Part shown: piece after piece, positions 46,201 through 55,301 of the stretch
How positions within the stretch are numbered: the stretch's first letter is position 1
Layout: the number at the start of each line of letters is the position of its first letter
Source of the DNA: Candidatus Krumholzibacteriota bacterium
GTDB lineage: Bacteria > Krumholzibacteriota > Krumholzibacteriia > Krumholzibacteriales > Krumholzibacteriaceae
Length of the DNA: 64,000 nt
Assembly (NCBI GenBank): GCA_016932415.1
Contig: JAFGCX010000036.1
Coordinates: forward strand, 1 to 64,000
Direction of reading: 5' to 3'
The notes under the pieces: generated by a model
The model's database searches: none
What the model saw: only the letters and a program-made list of their open reading frames with translations
Told to the model about the DNA's origin: nothing
Position numbers and translations under genes: made by a program

Positions 46201-46362
46201 TCGGCCGGTTTATAGGGCTCCGGTTTATTTTTGCGCTGCTCTGCTGTTTTTCGTGAATTATCACTGACAATGAATGAAAATCACTGTATTGTCGGAACTA
46301 ATCGATTCCGATCGGCGTATTCAGTTTAATACCGATCTGGCAGTTATAGAACAGAGGATTTA

Positions 46363-47904
46363 ATGAGAATAAATGTGCTGTTACTGACAGTGAGCCTGCT
46401 GGTCTCCGGAGCCGGTCTGGCATTTGCTGAAAATAAACCGGATAAACTTACCCCGGATGAATTGACAGATATTCTCGATTTCAGTCCAAGGACAGTCTAT
46501 TACGGAGGCTGCATGATAGTCGAGGGTCAGACCGTCGACGGTCCTGTTGTAGTGATCGCCGGATCTCTCGATATACAGGATGGAGGGATCCTGCGGGGGG
46601 ACGCGTGGATCATCAACGGCAGATTGATCCTCACGGGAAAAGCGATTATCGAGGGAAAAGTAAGGCTAGTAAACAGCGATGAATACAGTTCGCATGAAGC
46701 TGTAATAACGGGAGAGATAAGTTCGTACAGATCGGAATCAAAGCTCGATGACCTGCTTTTCGAAGAAGAAGGGATAGTAAGATTCATAAAATATACCGAT
46801 CCGAAAGCAGTGCGGACGAAGCTCGCCTTTGCCGGTGAATCATCCGGTAGAGTGGGATATCTTTCATTCGGAATCGGGATCAAAAGGGAAAATGACCTGC
46901 ACAGGGATCCATATGTCAAAGGGAAAGCGTGGGTCAGCATTTCCCCTTTCAAACGATCGACGAATCTTATCGCTTTCGACGGGGAGTATTGGATACCGGT
47001 TGCCGGGAGAAGATTCGATATTGTTCTGCATGCTTTCAGCAGGCCCTGGTCAAATGACAACTGGATGCTTTCCGACAGGGAGAACAGTTTTATCATGCTG
47101 ATGACGGGCGACGATTTCTTTGATTACCGGGGAAGTGATGGGGGAGAGGTGGGATTGAGATTCAAATATTCAGAGGATCTGACCGTGAAAGCCCTTGTCT
47201 CATATCAGAATGAAAGTTCTCTCGCGGCAAATCCGCAGCAGTCCGTCCTCTATCCGACAAACAAGTACAGGGTAAATCCTGAAATTGACGAAGGGAAGAG
47301 ACTTGCCGTTTCGGGGACAGTCGAATTCGACAACAGGGGAGAAGAAGTCTGGAGGGAGAATTCCTGGCTGGCGAGAATTTGGTTTGAAAAGGGGATCGCG
47401 GACGGTCCGGGCGATTTTTCATACTCGGCATTCGAAATAGATGTCAGACGATATAATTACCTGCCGTTCGACACGAGACTCGATTTGAGAGGGAGGTTCT
47501 TTTCATCCTTTACGAAACTGCCTCGACAGCTTTACAGGTCGTTGAACGGATATGGCGGCGTACGCGGGCTGTCAGATCGTCCATTTGAGACTGACAGAGG
47601 AGACAGGATGTCTCTCTTCTCTGTCGAAGCCAGGAGACCCCTTCCGGAGGTTCCAGTCTTTAAAATGATCTATTCCAGGTGGGATCTTCTTCTGTTCTCG
47701 GATATAGGTCTGCTTGCAAACTCAGTCAATGCCGAAGCCCCTTTCCAGTTCCTCGACATACCGTTCGCAAAATGGAAAAAGACCGCTGGTATAGGTTTCT
47801 CAGGCGAATCATTCCTTCCATACATAGGATTTTATATCGCCCAGGATCTGGATGCTGACAAGCTCGATCCAAGATATATCATCAGATTCAACAGGTCGTT
47901 CTGA
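46363..47904 (+). CDS. Bactofilin-like beta-solenoid fused to an Omp85-type surface-antigen barrel
   Basis: 513 residues. Signal peptide ~1-22. Residues ~45-110 form a short beta-solenoid with polymer-forming-cytoskeletal (bactofilin-like) hexapeptide rungs: DGPVVVIAGSLDIQDGGILRGDAWIINGRLILTG. From ~150 the chain is a beta-barrel (alternating strands such as GYLSFGIGIKRE, EVGLRFKYSEDLTVKALVSY) ending in a terminal aromatic residue (FNRSF). The motif GGVRGLSDRPF matches the VRGF/Y loop of Omp85/BamA-TamA surface antigens. POTRA domains are absent. Inferred: outer-membrane translocator or assembly porin. It runs into an ABC exporter gene two bases later. Confidence 0.78.
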   Translation: MRINVLLLTVSLLVSGAGLAFAENKPDKLTPDELTDILDFSPRTVYYGGCMIVEGQTVDGPVVVIAGSLDIQDGGILRGDAWIINGRLILTGKAIIEGKVRLVNSDEYSSHEAVITGEISSYRSESKLDDLLFEEEGIVRFIKYTDPKAVRTKLAFAGESSGRVGYLSFGIGIKRENDLHRDPYVKGKAWVSISPFKRSTNLIAFDGEYWIPVAGRRFDIVLHAFSRPWSNDNWMLSDRENSFIMLMTGDDFFDYRGSDGGEVGLRFKYSEDLTVKALVSYQNESSLAANPQQSVLYPTNKYRVNPEIDEGKRLAVSGTVEFDNRGEEVWRENSWLARIWFEKGIADGPGDFSYSAFEIDVRRYNYLPFDTRLDLRGRFFSSFTKLPRQLYRSLNGYGGVRGLSDRPFETDRGDRMSLFSVEARRPLPEVPVFKMIYSRWDLLLFSDIGLLANSVNAEAPFQFLDIPFAKWKKTAGIGFSGESFLPYIGFYIAQDLDADKLDPRYIIRFNRSF

Positions 47905-47906
47905 AT

Positions 47907-48839
47907 ATGAACAATAATGATGTGCCAATACTTTCGATAAGACAGCTTCGCAAGAATTTCGGAGATGTTCAGGCGCTTGGGGGAATCGATCTGACCCTTG
48001 ATGGAGCGGGCGTTTACGGTTTTCTAGGGCCCAATGGCGCGGGAAAGACCACGACTTTCAAACTGATCAGCGGACTTCTCTCTCCGACTTCAGGATCTAT
48101 AAGGTTGTGCGGTATCGATCTTCATGATGGCGCGAGCCGAGCGATGAAGCATCTTGGAGTACTCCTTGATTCGCCGGCATATTATCCATATCTGACCGGG
48201 GAAGAGAATCTCGAAGTCTTCGCCAGATGGTCGGGAAAACGAGACGACAGGAAGATCAGGGATCTGCTCTGCATGGTCGGACTTGATAATGCTGCAAAAA
48301 GAAAGGTAGGCGGTTATTCGTGGGGTATGAAAAGAAGACTCGGTATAGCCGCTGCTCTTATGGATGATCCCGGGCTGCTCCTGCTTGACGAACCGACCAA
48401 TGGCCTTGACCCGTCAGGAATAGCCGATATAAGAAAGTTGATACCAAGGCTTGCCTATGATAATAAGTGCGCGGTCTTTCTTTCTTCACACAGGATGGAA
48501 GAGGTCGATCAGATCTGCGAAAAGATCACGATCATCAACAAGGGAGAAATAATAGCCGCAGGATCGGTCGGGGAACTATCCAGGGCTGAGCCTTATCTTG
48601 AAGTCACCGTCAATAATGCGGCGGAGGCTAAAGAGATCCTTCTGCGATCGCCAGGGATAAAAGGAGTCGAGCACCTCGGGGCAGGCAGGGTAAGGATAGA
48701 CACGGGTGGTATCTCCCCGCCCGAGATTAACAGGGTCCTGATCGGTGGCGGTATGGAAGTCAGGCAGATATTGGAGAAAAGGGAGTCGCTTGAAGAGATA
48801 TTCTTCCGTTTGACAGGGATGACAGGTAATGATGAGTGA
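47907..48839 (+). CDS. ABC transporter ATP-binding protein (ABC-2 exporter type)
   Basis: 310 residues. Walker A GPNGAGKTT at ~39-47, signature GGYSWGMKRRLGIA (the common YSxGMK variant), Walker B LLLLDEPTNGLDP and H-loop SSHRMEEV. The C-terminal ~80 residues form the regulatory domain seen in CcmA/NatA-type exporters (ending RESLEEIFFRLTG). It drives the membrane protein encoded by the next gene, which overlaps its stop by 11 bases. Cargo is unknown; in context an envelope component. Confidence 0.93.
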   Translation: MNNNDVPILSIRQLRKNFGDVQALGGIDLTLDGAGVYGFLGPNGAGKTTTFKLISGLLSPTSGSIRLCGIDLHDGASRAMKHLGVLLDSPAYYPYLTGEENLEVFARWSGKRDDRKIRDLLCMVGLDNAAKRKVGGYSWGMKRRLGIAAALMDDPGLLLLDEPTNGLDPSGIADIRKLIPRLAYDNKCAVFLSSHRMEEVDQICEKITIINKGEIIAAGSVGELSRAEPYLEVTVNNAAEAKEILLRSPGIKGVEHLGAGRVRIDTGGISPPEINRVLIGGGMEVRQILEKRESLEEIFFRLTGMTGNDE

Positions 48840-49638
48840 GACAGGAAATATAATTTCGGCGGAAAAATACAAATTGTCCAGGCGCAGATCGACGCTGTTG
48901 CTGCCGGCAGGCATAATCATTCTTTCAGCAATAATATTCTTTTCCGTGGATTTTGCCACGCAGAGGGACTGGATAGGGATAACCAGCGGGTTTTATCTTG
49001 CCTCGTCGTCGATAGGGTGGATGATCAATATTATCGCCCTGTTGACGATCATAATAACGTCGTTTCAGATCTCAGGCGAGTTCGCCATGGGAACCGTCAA
49101 AGCGGCCTGGGTCAGGCCGGCAAGTCGAAGTTCGTGGTATGCCGGAAAACTTGTCACCGTATCGGCGGCTTCATCCCTACTGTTTCTGATAGCGCTTGCC
49201 ACCATAACGCTGCTGGCGTACTTTAAATACGGTTTCTCAAGCCTCATGGAAAAAGATTATCTTGTGCATTCAGTCTCCTCTCTGGCCGCGCGTTACGTCA
49301 TGGCCTCATTACTGACGATCCTGTCCCTTATCTCTCTTGTTGTTGTGACAGCATTCGTCGCTTCTCTCTTTCTAAGACCAGGCAGCGCGATCGCCGTGAC
49401 GGTAATGCTTGCTTTCTTTATGAGTATTATCTCGATCTATCAACAGGCAGGGCCTTTTCTTCTGAGCAACTCTCTCACGGCTCCTTTCGAACAGATGAAG
49501 GTTATGTCGAAAGGATTGCCGGTCCCATATCGGTGGAATACTTTTATCTGGCAGAACATAACATGCGCCATGGCGTATCTCGTGCTGTTCGCGGCATCGG
49601 GACAGTACGTAATAAATAAAAAAGAGATCACTTTTTAA
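48829..49638 (+). CDS. ABC-2 type transporter permease
   Basis: 269 residues with six predicted TM segments: ~20-37, ~50-76, ~105-127, ~150-178, ~184-203 and ~244-262. The stretch QISGEFAMGTVKAAWVRPASRSSWYAGKL is the conserved cytoplasmic coupling region of ABC-2/NatB-like permeases. Starts inside the ATPase gene (11-base overlap), so the pair is translated together. Confidence 0.88.
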   Translation: MMSETGNIISAEKYKLSRRRSTLLLPAGIIILSAIIFFSVDFATQRDWIGITSGFYLASSSIGWMINIIALLTIIITSFQISGEFAMGTVKAAWVRPASRSSWYAGKLVTVSAASSLLFLIALATITLLAYFKYGFSSLMEKDYLVHSVSSLAARYVMASLLTILSLISLVVVTAFVASLFLRPGSAIAVTVMLAFFMSIISIYQQAGPFLLSNSLTAPFEQMKVMSKGLPVPYRWNTFIWQNITCAMAYLVLFAASGQYVINKKEITF

Positions 49639-49666
49639 ACACGTATAAGGGGAGTAACTGAAAGAC

Positions 49667-51235
49667 ATGTCAATCATAAGATCAACCGTCATGAAAGATC
49701 CCAATGTGGTTTTTATTCCGGTTCTGTTGTTCATCTTTATCCTGTCGTGGTCAGACTGTCCAGCCAGCGCTCAGGAGAGCGAAGCGTTCAGCATCTCGAC
49801 GTTGAGTGTCGCAGACAAGCTGCTTGACCTGGAAGCGATCGATCTGGACCATGATGGATTGAAGGATATCCTTATCGTTCATAGAAAAGGATTGCAGCCG
49901 GAAGAGACACGATGGATATCGATATTCTGGCAGCGCGAGGGTGGTGATTTTTCCACGGCAGCGGATCAGTCCTGGGAGATCGATACACTCGCGGTGATAA
50001 TGGATATCGGAGATGTCCAGGGAGATCTCAGTAAGGAGATCTGTTTTCTTACAAGGGAAGGTGTATTTTTTTACGCGATGGAGGAGAGGATATTCAGCAC
50101 CGATCCTCAAAAACTGTTCGATTCGGAAGGATTGACTCTGTTCCCTTCAAAAAGAAACATTCCCCTTATTGATTTTATCAGGGACTGGAATGACGACGGG
50201 ATAGAGGAGATAGGAATCTTTCAGTTTGGCGGATTATCGATATTCACTCCCGATTCATTGCACAGGTACGAACGAAAAAACGAATTGTCGGTGGAACTGA
50301 CGACCTATATGACAGCTGGAAGGATCGTCGATGACGAACAACTGATTCCCGGCCTGATAGCGAGTTTTAGTTTTCCGGTAACGAGGATAATCGATTATAA
50401 CTCGGATGGGACTAAAGATCTCATAGCGATTAAAGGAGACCGGATAATCACCTATCTTCAGGACGGGGCCGGATCTTTTTCGCGAGATCCATTTGCCGAT
50501 GTCATGTTCGATGTAAGGACCCAGAAAGAAAAGATCGAGGATACCGCGTTCGCGGAAACAGTGATCCAGGATCTGAACAATGACGGTTATGCCGACGCCA
50601 TCGTTACAAAGCAGTCCTCAAGGGGATTATCCAATTTTCGTTGCGCCATAAACATATTTTACGGCGGCGCGAATGGGTTTTCGGAAAAGCCGGACCAGGT
50701 GATCATATCGGAAGGGACCGCGTCCGAAAGGACTATTGTCCGCGATGTCAACGGAGATGGACAGCTTGATATGATCCTTCCTTCGATTAAAATCAGTATA
50801 GCCTCAATAGTCAGGTTTCTCCTGACAAAATCCGTACCTATAAATTTCAATATCTTTCTTCTTCATGAAGACGGCCGGTATTCGGACCGGCCCGATTTTT
50901 CAAAAGAAGTAAAATTCAAGATAGATTTTTCGGGAGAAACCGATGTCCAGGCGGTAAGCCTCAGGGGGGATTTCAACGGTGACAGGAAAATAGATTTTGT
51001 ATTCGGTACGGGAGAAGATGAGTTGTCGATATTCCTCGGTGTTTCAGGGGACAAGGATAGGATCTTCTCGGGAAAACCGGTTTTGAAACTGGACGTACCG
51101 GCATTCGGCGAACTGCTTTGCCTGGATCTTGACGAGAATGGATATTCCGATATGGTGATCTATTATCCTCAGAGTAAAAAGAAACAAGGTCTGATAAAAG
51201 TCCTCGTCAACAACGGGAAAATAGCTATGGAATAG
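49667..51235 (+). CDS. Secreted FG-GAP/VCBS-repeat protein
   Basis: 522 residues; signal peptide ~1-36 (hydrophobic FIPVLLFIFILSW, cut near PASAQ). Several FG-GAP/VCBS repeats, marked by calcium-binding D-x-D-x-D-G loops: LDHDGLKDILIV, DWNDDGIEEIGIF, DYNSDGTKDLIAI, DLNNDGYADAIVT, DVNGDGQLDMIL, DFNGDRKIDFVF and DLDENGYSDMVIY. These build an integrin-alpha-like beta-propeller. No sorting domain at its end. Probably periplasmic or surface ligand-binding. GGGGAG lies 12 bases before the ATG, a long spacing; ATG 49691 is an alternative. It follows the ABC pair by 28 bases, so it may share their transcript. Confidence 0.85.
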   Translation: MSIIRSTVMKDPNVVFIPVLLFIFILSWSDCPASAQESEAFSISTLSVADKLLDLEAIDLDHDGLKDILIVHRKGLQPEETRWISIFWQREGGDFSTAADQSWEIDTLAVIMDIGDVQGDLSKEICFLTREGVFFYAMEERIFSTDPQKLFDSEGLTLFPSKRNIPLIDFIRDWNDDGIEEIGIFQFGGLSIFTPDSLHRYERKNELSVELTTYMTAGRIVDDEQLIPGLIASFSFPVTRIIDYNSDGTKDLIAIKGDRIITYLQDGAGSFSRDPFADVMFDVRTQKEKIEDTAFAETVIQDLNNDGYADAIVTKQSSRGLSNFRCAINIFYGGANGFSEKPDQVIISEGTASERTIVRDVNGDGQLDMILPSIKISIASIVRFLLTKSVPINFNIFLLHEDGRYSDRPDFSKEVKFKIDFSGETDVQAVSLRGDFNGDRKIDFVFGTGEDELSIFLGVSGDKDRIFSGKPVLKLDVPAFGELLCLDLDENGYSDMVIYYPQSKKKQGLIKVLVNNGKIAME

Positions 51236-51290
51236 TCACCCGCGAGGAGTCGCGGAAGTATGGGCTCGATCAGGGTCATTTTACCCGTCT

Positions 51291-52601
51291 TTATCTGTCC
51301 TGGATGAATCCTCTGATCAGCTCCGAGCATCTGGAGGAAGCCCCGGTATTATTCCTGATATAAGTCTCCGCCCTCTTCCCGGCTTCTTCCATACGATCAG
51401 GTTCCCGGAGCATGCTGGCGATCCGGCTGGAAAGATCGTCAGTATCGGTTACGATGAAAGCTGCTCCGAGTTCTATCAGACGGCCCGCTTCCCAGGCATT
51501 TCCGATCCTCGGCCCAAAGAAGACAGGTAATCCCCAGACAGCCGGTTCCAGAATATTGTGGACGCCTGTCGTCCAACTTCCCCCCACGTAGGCTATGACT
51601 CCGGCGCCATAGAGTTCAGCGAGGAATCCCAGTCCATCGACGATTATCGCTCTGGCCAGAGGTTCAGCATCCGGAATCGATCCCGATAATCGCTGATGAC
51701 TGACAGCTTGCCTTTCCAGCGTCTCTTCTACTTCTTTCAACCTTGTCTCATCAGTCTCGTGGGGAGCTATGATAAGCCTGATATCGTCAAATTCATCTAA
51801 AAGTCTACTGAAAGCAGAAATGACGAGTTCCTCATCCTTCGGCCAGGTGCTTCCCGCTATGATGTATCTGCTTCTCGGCACAGTCAGAAATTCCGGAAGG
51901 GATACTTTTGAGTTTTCTATCCTCGATACTACCTGATCGAATCTTATGTCGCCTGTAGTTACGATCTTTACGTCAGACCCCAGGCGTGCCTTCAAAAGTA
52001 CCGCGTCGGTGGATGATACCGAGGTGATCGCCTTCATCATCGAAAAAAGCCCGCGGTAAAGCATGCCCCTGATTCCAGACAGGTTTTTTTCGCGTGAGGC
52101 AAAATCCACCGAAAGGAGGAGTTGTGGTATTTTCCTTCGTGATGATTCAGCGACCAGATTTGGCCATAGATCATATTTGACATAGATGACAAGATCGGGA
52201 CGGAGCAGGTCGAGACAGAACATGGCGTTACCCAAAGTATCGAACGGGAGGTAATCGGTGAATATTATAGACCTGTTCTTTGCCGCCCGGTCAGATTTGT
52301 TATAATACTCATATCCCGATGGAGAATAAAAAGTCAGGGCGACCTGGCAGGCCGGTTCGGGCCCTGATTCAAGAATATCGAGGATCGGCCTTATTTGAAG
52401 GAACTCTCCGACAGATGAGACGTGGATCCAGATCAAGGGCCTTTTCCTGTCAACTTTGGCCGATTTTTCAAGCCAGCGTTTTTTGATACCCTTTCTTGCC
52501 TCTATCGTTCTGGCGGTTTTATTGTTGAACAGAGCGACAGGCCTGGACAGCGCCAGGGCAAGGGGGAGAAAGGCATTATAGATGGCCAGGATCGTCTTCA
52601 C
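51291..52601 (-). CDS. waaA: 3-deoxy-D-manno-octulosonic acid (Kdo) transferase
   Basis: 436 residues from GTG 52601; the longer upstream frame would lie inside the preceding gene. An N-terminal membrane anchor (TILAIYNAFLPLALALS) is followed by a GT30 domain: IWIHVSSVGEFLQIRP with the catalytic Glu, TFYSPSGYEYY, YVKYDLWPN, AGSTWPKDEELVI and VGGSWTTGVHNILEPAVWGLPVFFGP. It moves Kdo from CMP-Kdo onto lipid A precursor at the inner membrane, marking an LPS-type outer membrane. GTG and the previous TGA overlap as GTGA. Confidence 0.92.
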   Translation of the reverse strand: MKTILAIYNAFLPLALALSRPVALFNNKTARTIEARKGIKKRWLEKSAKVDRKRPLIWIHVSSVGEFLQIRPILDILESGPEPACQVALTFYSPSGYEYYNKSDRAAKNRSIIFTDYLPFDTLGNAMFCLDLLRPDLVIYVKYDLWPNLVAESSRRKIPQLLLSVDFASREKNLSGIRGMLYRGLFSMMKAITSVSSTDAVLLKARLGSDVKIVTTGDIRFDQVVSRIENSKVSLPEFLTVPRSRYIIAGSTWPKDEELVISAFSRLLDEFDDIRLIIAPHETDETRLKEVEETLERQAVSHQRLSGSIPDAEPLARAIIVDGLGFLAELYGAGVIAYVGGSWTTGVHNILEPAVWGLPVFFGPRIGNAWEAGRLIELGAAFIVTDTDDLSSRIASMLREPDRMEEAGKRAETYIRNNTGASSRCSELIRGFIQDR

Positions 52602-53671
52602 GAGCCTATTTCCTTTTCTTTTCCGCCGACCCGGGATCCTTCGATCACGTCGATCGCCGCGACAAAGACTTCTTCCACCTGGATCTTTCGCAGGCATTCG
52701 ATCGTCCCGAATTTACATATCACAGAACCATTTCTCGAACAGGGCCTGCAATCAAGATCTGTCTCGAGTGCCCTGCTTTTTTCCATTCGGGGGTAGAATC
52801 CGAATTCCTTTACCGTAGGGCCGAAAAGTGCCACCACGGGAGTACCCACGCTTTCCGCCAGATGGAGAGGCGCGGAATCATTTGTTACCAGAAGAGCGCA
52901 TCGCTTCAGCAGTGCCGCTGTCTCAAGGACACTGAGCCGTCCGGAGGAATCAAGGACTTTGCCTATGGATCGCGCGATCCTGCCGCACAGTGGCGATTCC
53001 GACCCGTCTCCGATAAGTATGATTCCATACCCTTTCCCATCGAGTCTTGAGGCGAGTTCGGAAAAATACTCGACGGGCCACCTTTTCGTATCCCATCTTG
53101 CGCCTGGAGCTATCGCAACGGGAATCGTCCCTGATACTGTTGAAGCTTCAATCAAATCATCAGATATCCTGATCGCCTCGTCCGGAAGAGAAAGAAAGTG
53201 TTCCTTCCCCGAAAGATCGATCCCGAGTTCCTTTGCAAGGTCGAGATATTGATCCTTTATATGAATTGACGATGAGTAAAGATTCTGTTTGCCTTTGATG
53301 AGGAGGACCTTTTTCGCGTGGTGTTTTTTTATTCTTACCTTTTTCCCTGCCAGCAGGAAAAACGAGAGAATGATGCTTCGTATCACGTTATGGGCATCTA
53401 CGATGATATCGTATTTTTCATTCCTTAACCGTCTGAAAAGGGAATAGAGGTTTCCCAGTCCAGGTCCTTCAAGGAGATGGATATCGGTTATCGCCGGTGA
53501 CGGGGCAAAAAGGATGGAATATTCCCTCTTCGTGACGAGATCTATCCTCGCGCGTGGATACCCTCTTTTGATCTCTTTAAGCATAGGGTCAAGAAGGATC
53601 AGGTCGCCAAGCGAGCTGAACCTGATCACAAGGATCTTGGGGGCATCTCGATCTTTTAATTCCTCTGTCAT
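52598..53671 (-). CDS. Glycosyltransferase family 9 (heptosyltransferase-like)
   Basis: 357 residues. GT-B fold with KILVIRFSSLGDLILLDPML at the N-terminus and ALLVTNDSAPLHLAESVGTPVVALFGPT, the GT9 nucleotide-sugar site. CRPCSRNGSVICKFGTIECL near the end is the usual Cys-rich tail of the family. Transfers heptose to the LPS inner core in classic members. It precedes waaA with a GTGA overlap, which supports an LPS-core role. The ribosome site is not strong. Confidence 0.9.
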   Translation of the reverse strand: MTEELKDRDAPKILVIRFSSLGDLILLDPMLKEIKRGYPRARIDLVTKREYSILFAPSPAITDIHLLEGPGLGNLYSLFRRLRNEKYDIIVDAHNVIRSIILSFFLLAGKKVRIKKHHAKKVLLIKGKQNLYSSSIHIKDQYLDLAKELGIDLSGKEHFLSLPDEAIRISDDLIEASTVSGTIPVAIAPGARWDTKRWPVEYFSELASRLDGKGYGIILIGDGSESPLCGRIARSIGKVLDSSGRLSVLETAALLKRCALLVTNDSAPLHLAESVGTPVVALFGPTVKEFGFYPRMEKSRALETDLDCRPCSRNGSVICKFGTIECLRKIQVEEVFVAAIDVIEGSRVGGKEKEIGS

Positions 53672-54017
53672 CCTGGGACTCTCCGGGTGTGTTTTTCACC
53701 GATACGCCTTCGAATATAACTTATTGGTCTTCCTGGGTCTAGATGTTACTGACCCTAAGCGATCAACAAGTCGTCAGATATATCGAATTGTTCTATTTCT
53801 TATTAATTCTGTTCAATTAGAGTAATTTTCCCCTAATAAGAAGAACTTTAAGAGATAAGTGCTGAAATGGAACGATATTTTAATATATATTTTTCATAAA
53901 GTTTGTATTTTCAGTTTTAATTCATTATATTAAGTCGAATTTCGATGCACATCAAAGAATTGCCATAGTAACTTACTTGTTTGCATATGGTTGATTAAAA
54001 AAACAGGGATGGTCTGG
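53672..54017. other. AT-rich intergenic region between LPS genes and XRE-cupin genes
   Basis: 346 bases, markedly more AT-rich than its flanks, particularly 53790-53990. It separates divergent units. It holds one credible forward promoter (listed separately) and an imperfect inverted pair around GAATTG (near 53780) and CAATTA (near 53814) that could be an operator. No open frame with coding character and no RNA gene was found. Confidence 0.5.
53903..53931 (+). promoter_or_regulatory. Sigma70-like promoter of the XRE-cupin pair
   Basis: TTGTAT, 17 bases, TATATT, giving a leader of roughly 80 bases to ATG 54018, long enough for autoregulation by the encoded regulators. Confidence 0.5.
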
Positions 54018-54578
54018 ATGGAACGCAAGAATGAAATAGGTTCGCGTATAAAGAATTTCAGACTGGCAAAAGGTCTGACGCTTAAGGATATAGAATTAAA
54101 AGCCGAGGTCTCCGCAACTCACGTATCAGAGATCGAACGCGGCATGACATCTCCTACTGTGGGTGCCCTTTCCAAGATCGCGAAGGCGATGGGGACTGAT
54201 GTGGCCTATTTTGTGGAGAAAAAAAACCTTCGAAAGGTATCAGTCGTCAATAAAAGTAAAAGAAAAAAAATGCAGTTTATCGACTGGGGCGCGACCTATC
54301 ACTCCCTGACACAGGACCTTCCCAATCCGGTGATCTCTTTCCTTGAAGTCGAACTGGACCCCGGGATAGCCAGGCCAGAGGAGACAAGTACTCATGATGG
54401 CGAAGAATTCGCTCTGGTGACGAAAGGCGTGATGGAGATCATTATCGGTGATGAGAGGTTTATTCTTAAAGAGGGAGACAGTATTCACTATAAGGCGAAT
54501 AAACCTCACGCGATGAGAAATATCGGTGACGCGAAGTGTCGAGCTATATGGGTGACGATGCCCCCTTACAGCCTGTAA
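54018..54578 (+). CDS. XRE-family regulator with C-terminal cupin domain (copy 1)
   Basis: 186 residues from ATG 54018. This start gives nearly the same length as the paralogue downstream; TTG 53991 and ATG 54009 are possible but less suited. Helix-turn-helix ~8-62 (IGSRIKNFRLAKGLTLKDIELKAEVSATHVSEIERGMTSPTVG), then a cupin ~100-180 (EFALVTKGVMEIIIGDERFILKEGDSIHYKANKPHAMRN). The cupin keeps one His before the GEE and the PHA His, so the metal or ligand set differs from copy 2. This architecture (SutR/PuuR-like) usually senses a small metabolite. Target genes are unknown. Confidence 0.9.
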   Translation: MERKNEIGSRIKNFRLAKGLTLKDIELKAEVSATHVSEIERGMTSPTVGALSKIAKAMGTDVAYFVEKKNLRKVSVVNKSKRKKMQFIDWGATYHSLTQDLPNPVISFLEVELDPGIARPEETSTHDGEEFALVTKGVMEIIIGDERFILKEGDSIHYKANKPHAMRNIGDAKCRAIWVTMPPYSL

Positions 54579-54611
54579 ATATATCCGGTGACGTTCAAAG
54601 GAGTTGAATAG

Positions 54612-55175
54612 ATGATCACGAAGGAAGAAATAGGACGCAGGATCAAGAAGATCAGGGAACAGATGCATATGACTTTGAAGAATGTCGAGGCAAAAGCCAA
54701 TATCTCGGCTACACATATTTCAGAAATCGAAAGAGGAAAGACATCTCCGACTATCGGGGCCCTTTTGCGGATCGCCAATGCCCTGGGGAAGGATCCGGCC
54801 TATTTTATCGAAGATGAGGAACTCGAAGACGTATCCTTTGTTTCTCTTGAGGACAGGCAGAAAATGACTCTTGGCAGGGCCGAGGGTGTTGTTGAGATGC
54901 TGACCAATTCCATCCCAAGCGGGAAGATCAATGCCCAGCTGATCACCCTTGCGCCGTCGGAAAAGACGGAGTTCAGTCTCCATGAGCATAATTGCGATGA
55001 ATCGTCGCTTGTACTTAAAGGAAACGTCATATTCATGATAGATAATGAAAGATACGAATTAAAAGAAGGCGACAGCATATACTATATCGCGAGCCAGCCG
55101 CATGGGTATATTAATGCATCGACAGAGGAAGAAGCGAAAATGATATGGTTCGCGTCCGAGCGCGGCGTGGACTAG
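54612..55175 (+). CDS. XRE-family regulator with C-terminal cupin domain (copy 2)
   Basis: 187 residues, AAGGAG before the ATG. Helix-turn-helix ~4-60 (IGRRIKKIREQMHMTLKNVEAKANISATHISEIERGKTSPTIG) almost matches copy 1, indicating tandem duplication. The cupin ~100-180 has HEHNCDESSLVLKG, an HxH..E metal motif that copy 1 lacks, and PHGY. Overall ~40-50% like copy 1 by eye, with recognition helices nearly identical, so both may bind the same operator, possibly as heterodimers. It ends with a strong terminator. Confidence 0.9.
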   Translation: MITKEEIGRRIKKIREQMHMTLKNVEAKANISATHISEIERGKTSPTIGALLRIANALGKDPAYFIEDEELEDVSFVSLEDRQKMTLGRAEGVVEMLTNSIPSGKINAQLITLAPSEKTEFSLHEHNCDESSLVLKGNVIFMIDNERYELKEGDSIYYIASQPHGYINASTEEEAKMIWFASERGVD

Positions 55176-55199
55176 ACAATCATTATAGTTGATCAATCG

Positions 55200-55234
55200 A
55201 AAGGCCGGACCACCAGGTGATCCGGCCTTTTTTT
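55200..55234 (+). terminator. Intrinsic terminator after the XRE-cupin pair
   Basis: A 10-bp perfect stem (55200-55209 with 55221-55230), 11-base loop and T-run to 55234. Confidence 0.9.
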
Positions 55235-55247
55235 AGAATGATTTTTA

Positions 55248-55277
55248 TTGACACTTTAAATTTTTAAAATCTATAGT
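55248..55277 (+). promoter_or_regulatory. Strong promoter for the DUF1844 gene
   Basis: TTGACA, 18 bases, TATAGT. The predicted transcription start (~55284) lies after the ATG at 55281, so that ATG cannot be used and the gene should start at TTG 55302. Confidence 0.65.
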
Positions 55278-55301
55278 CAGATGACGAAAGGGGGGATCGA
55301 A

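Noticed and set aside
51240-51255. 6-bp hairpin between the FG-GAP gene and waaA as terminator
   Set aside because: Stem is short and no T-run follows on either strand.
54018-55175. XRE genes as antitoxins of a toxin-antitoxin pair
   Set aside because: Both carry full cupin sensor domains and there is no small toxin-like gene beside them.
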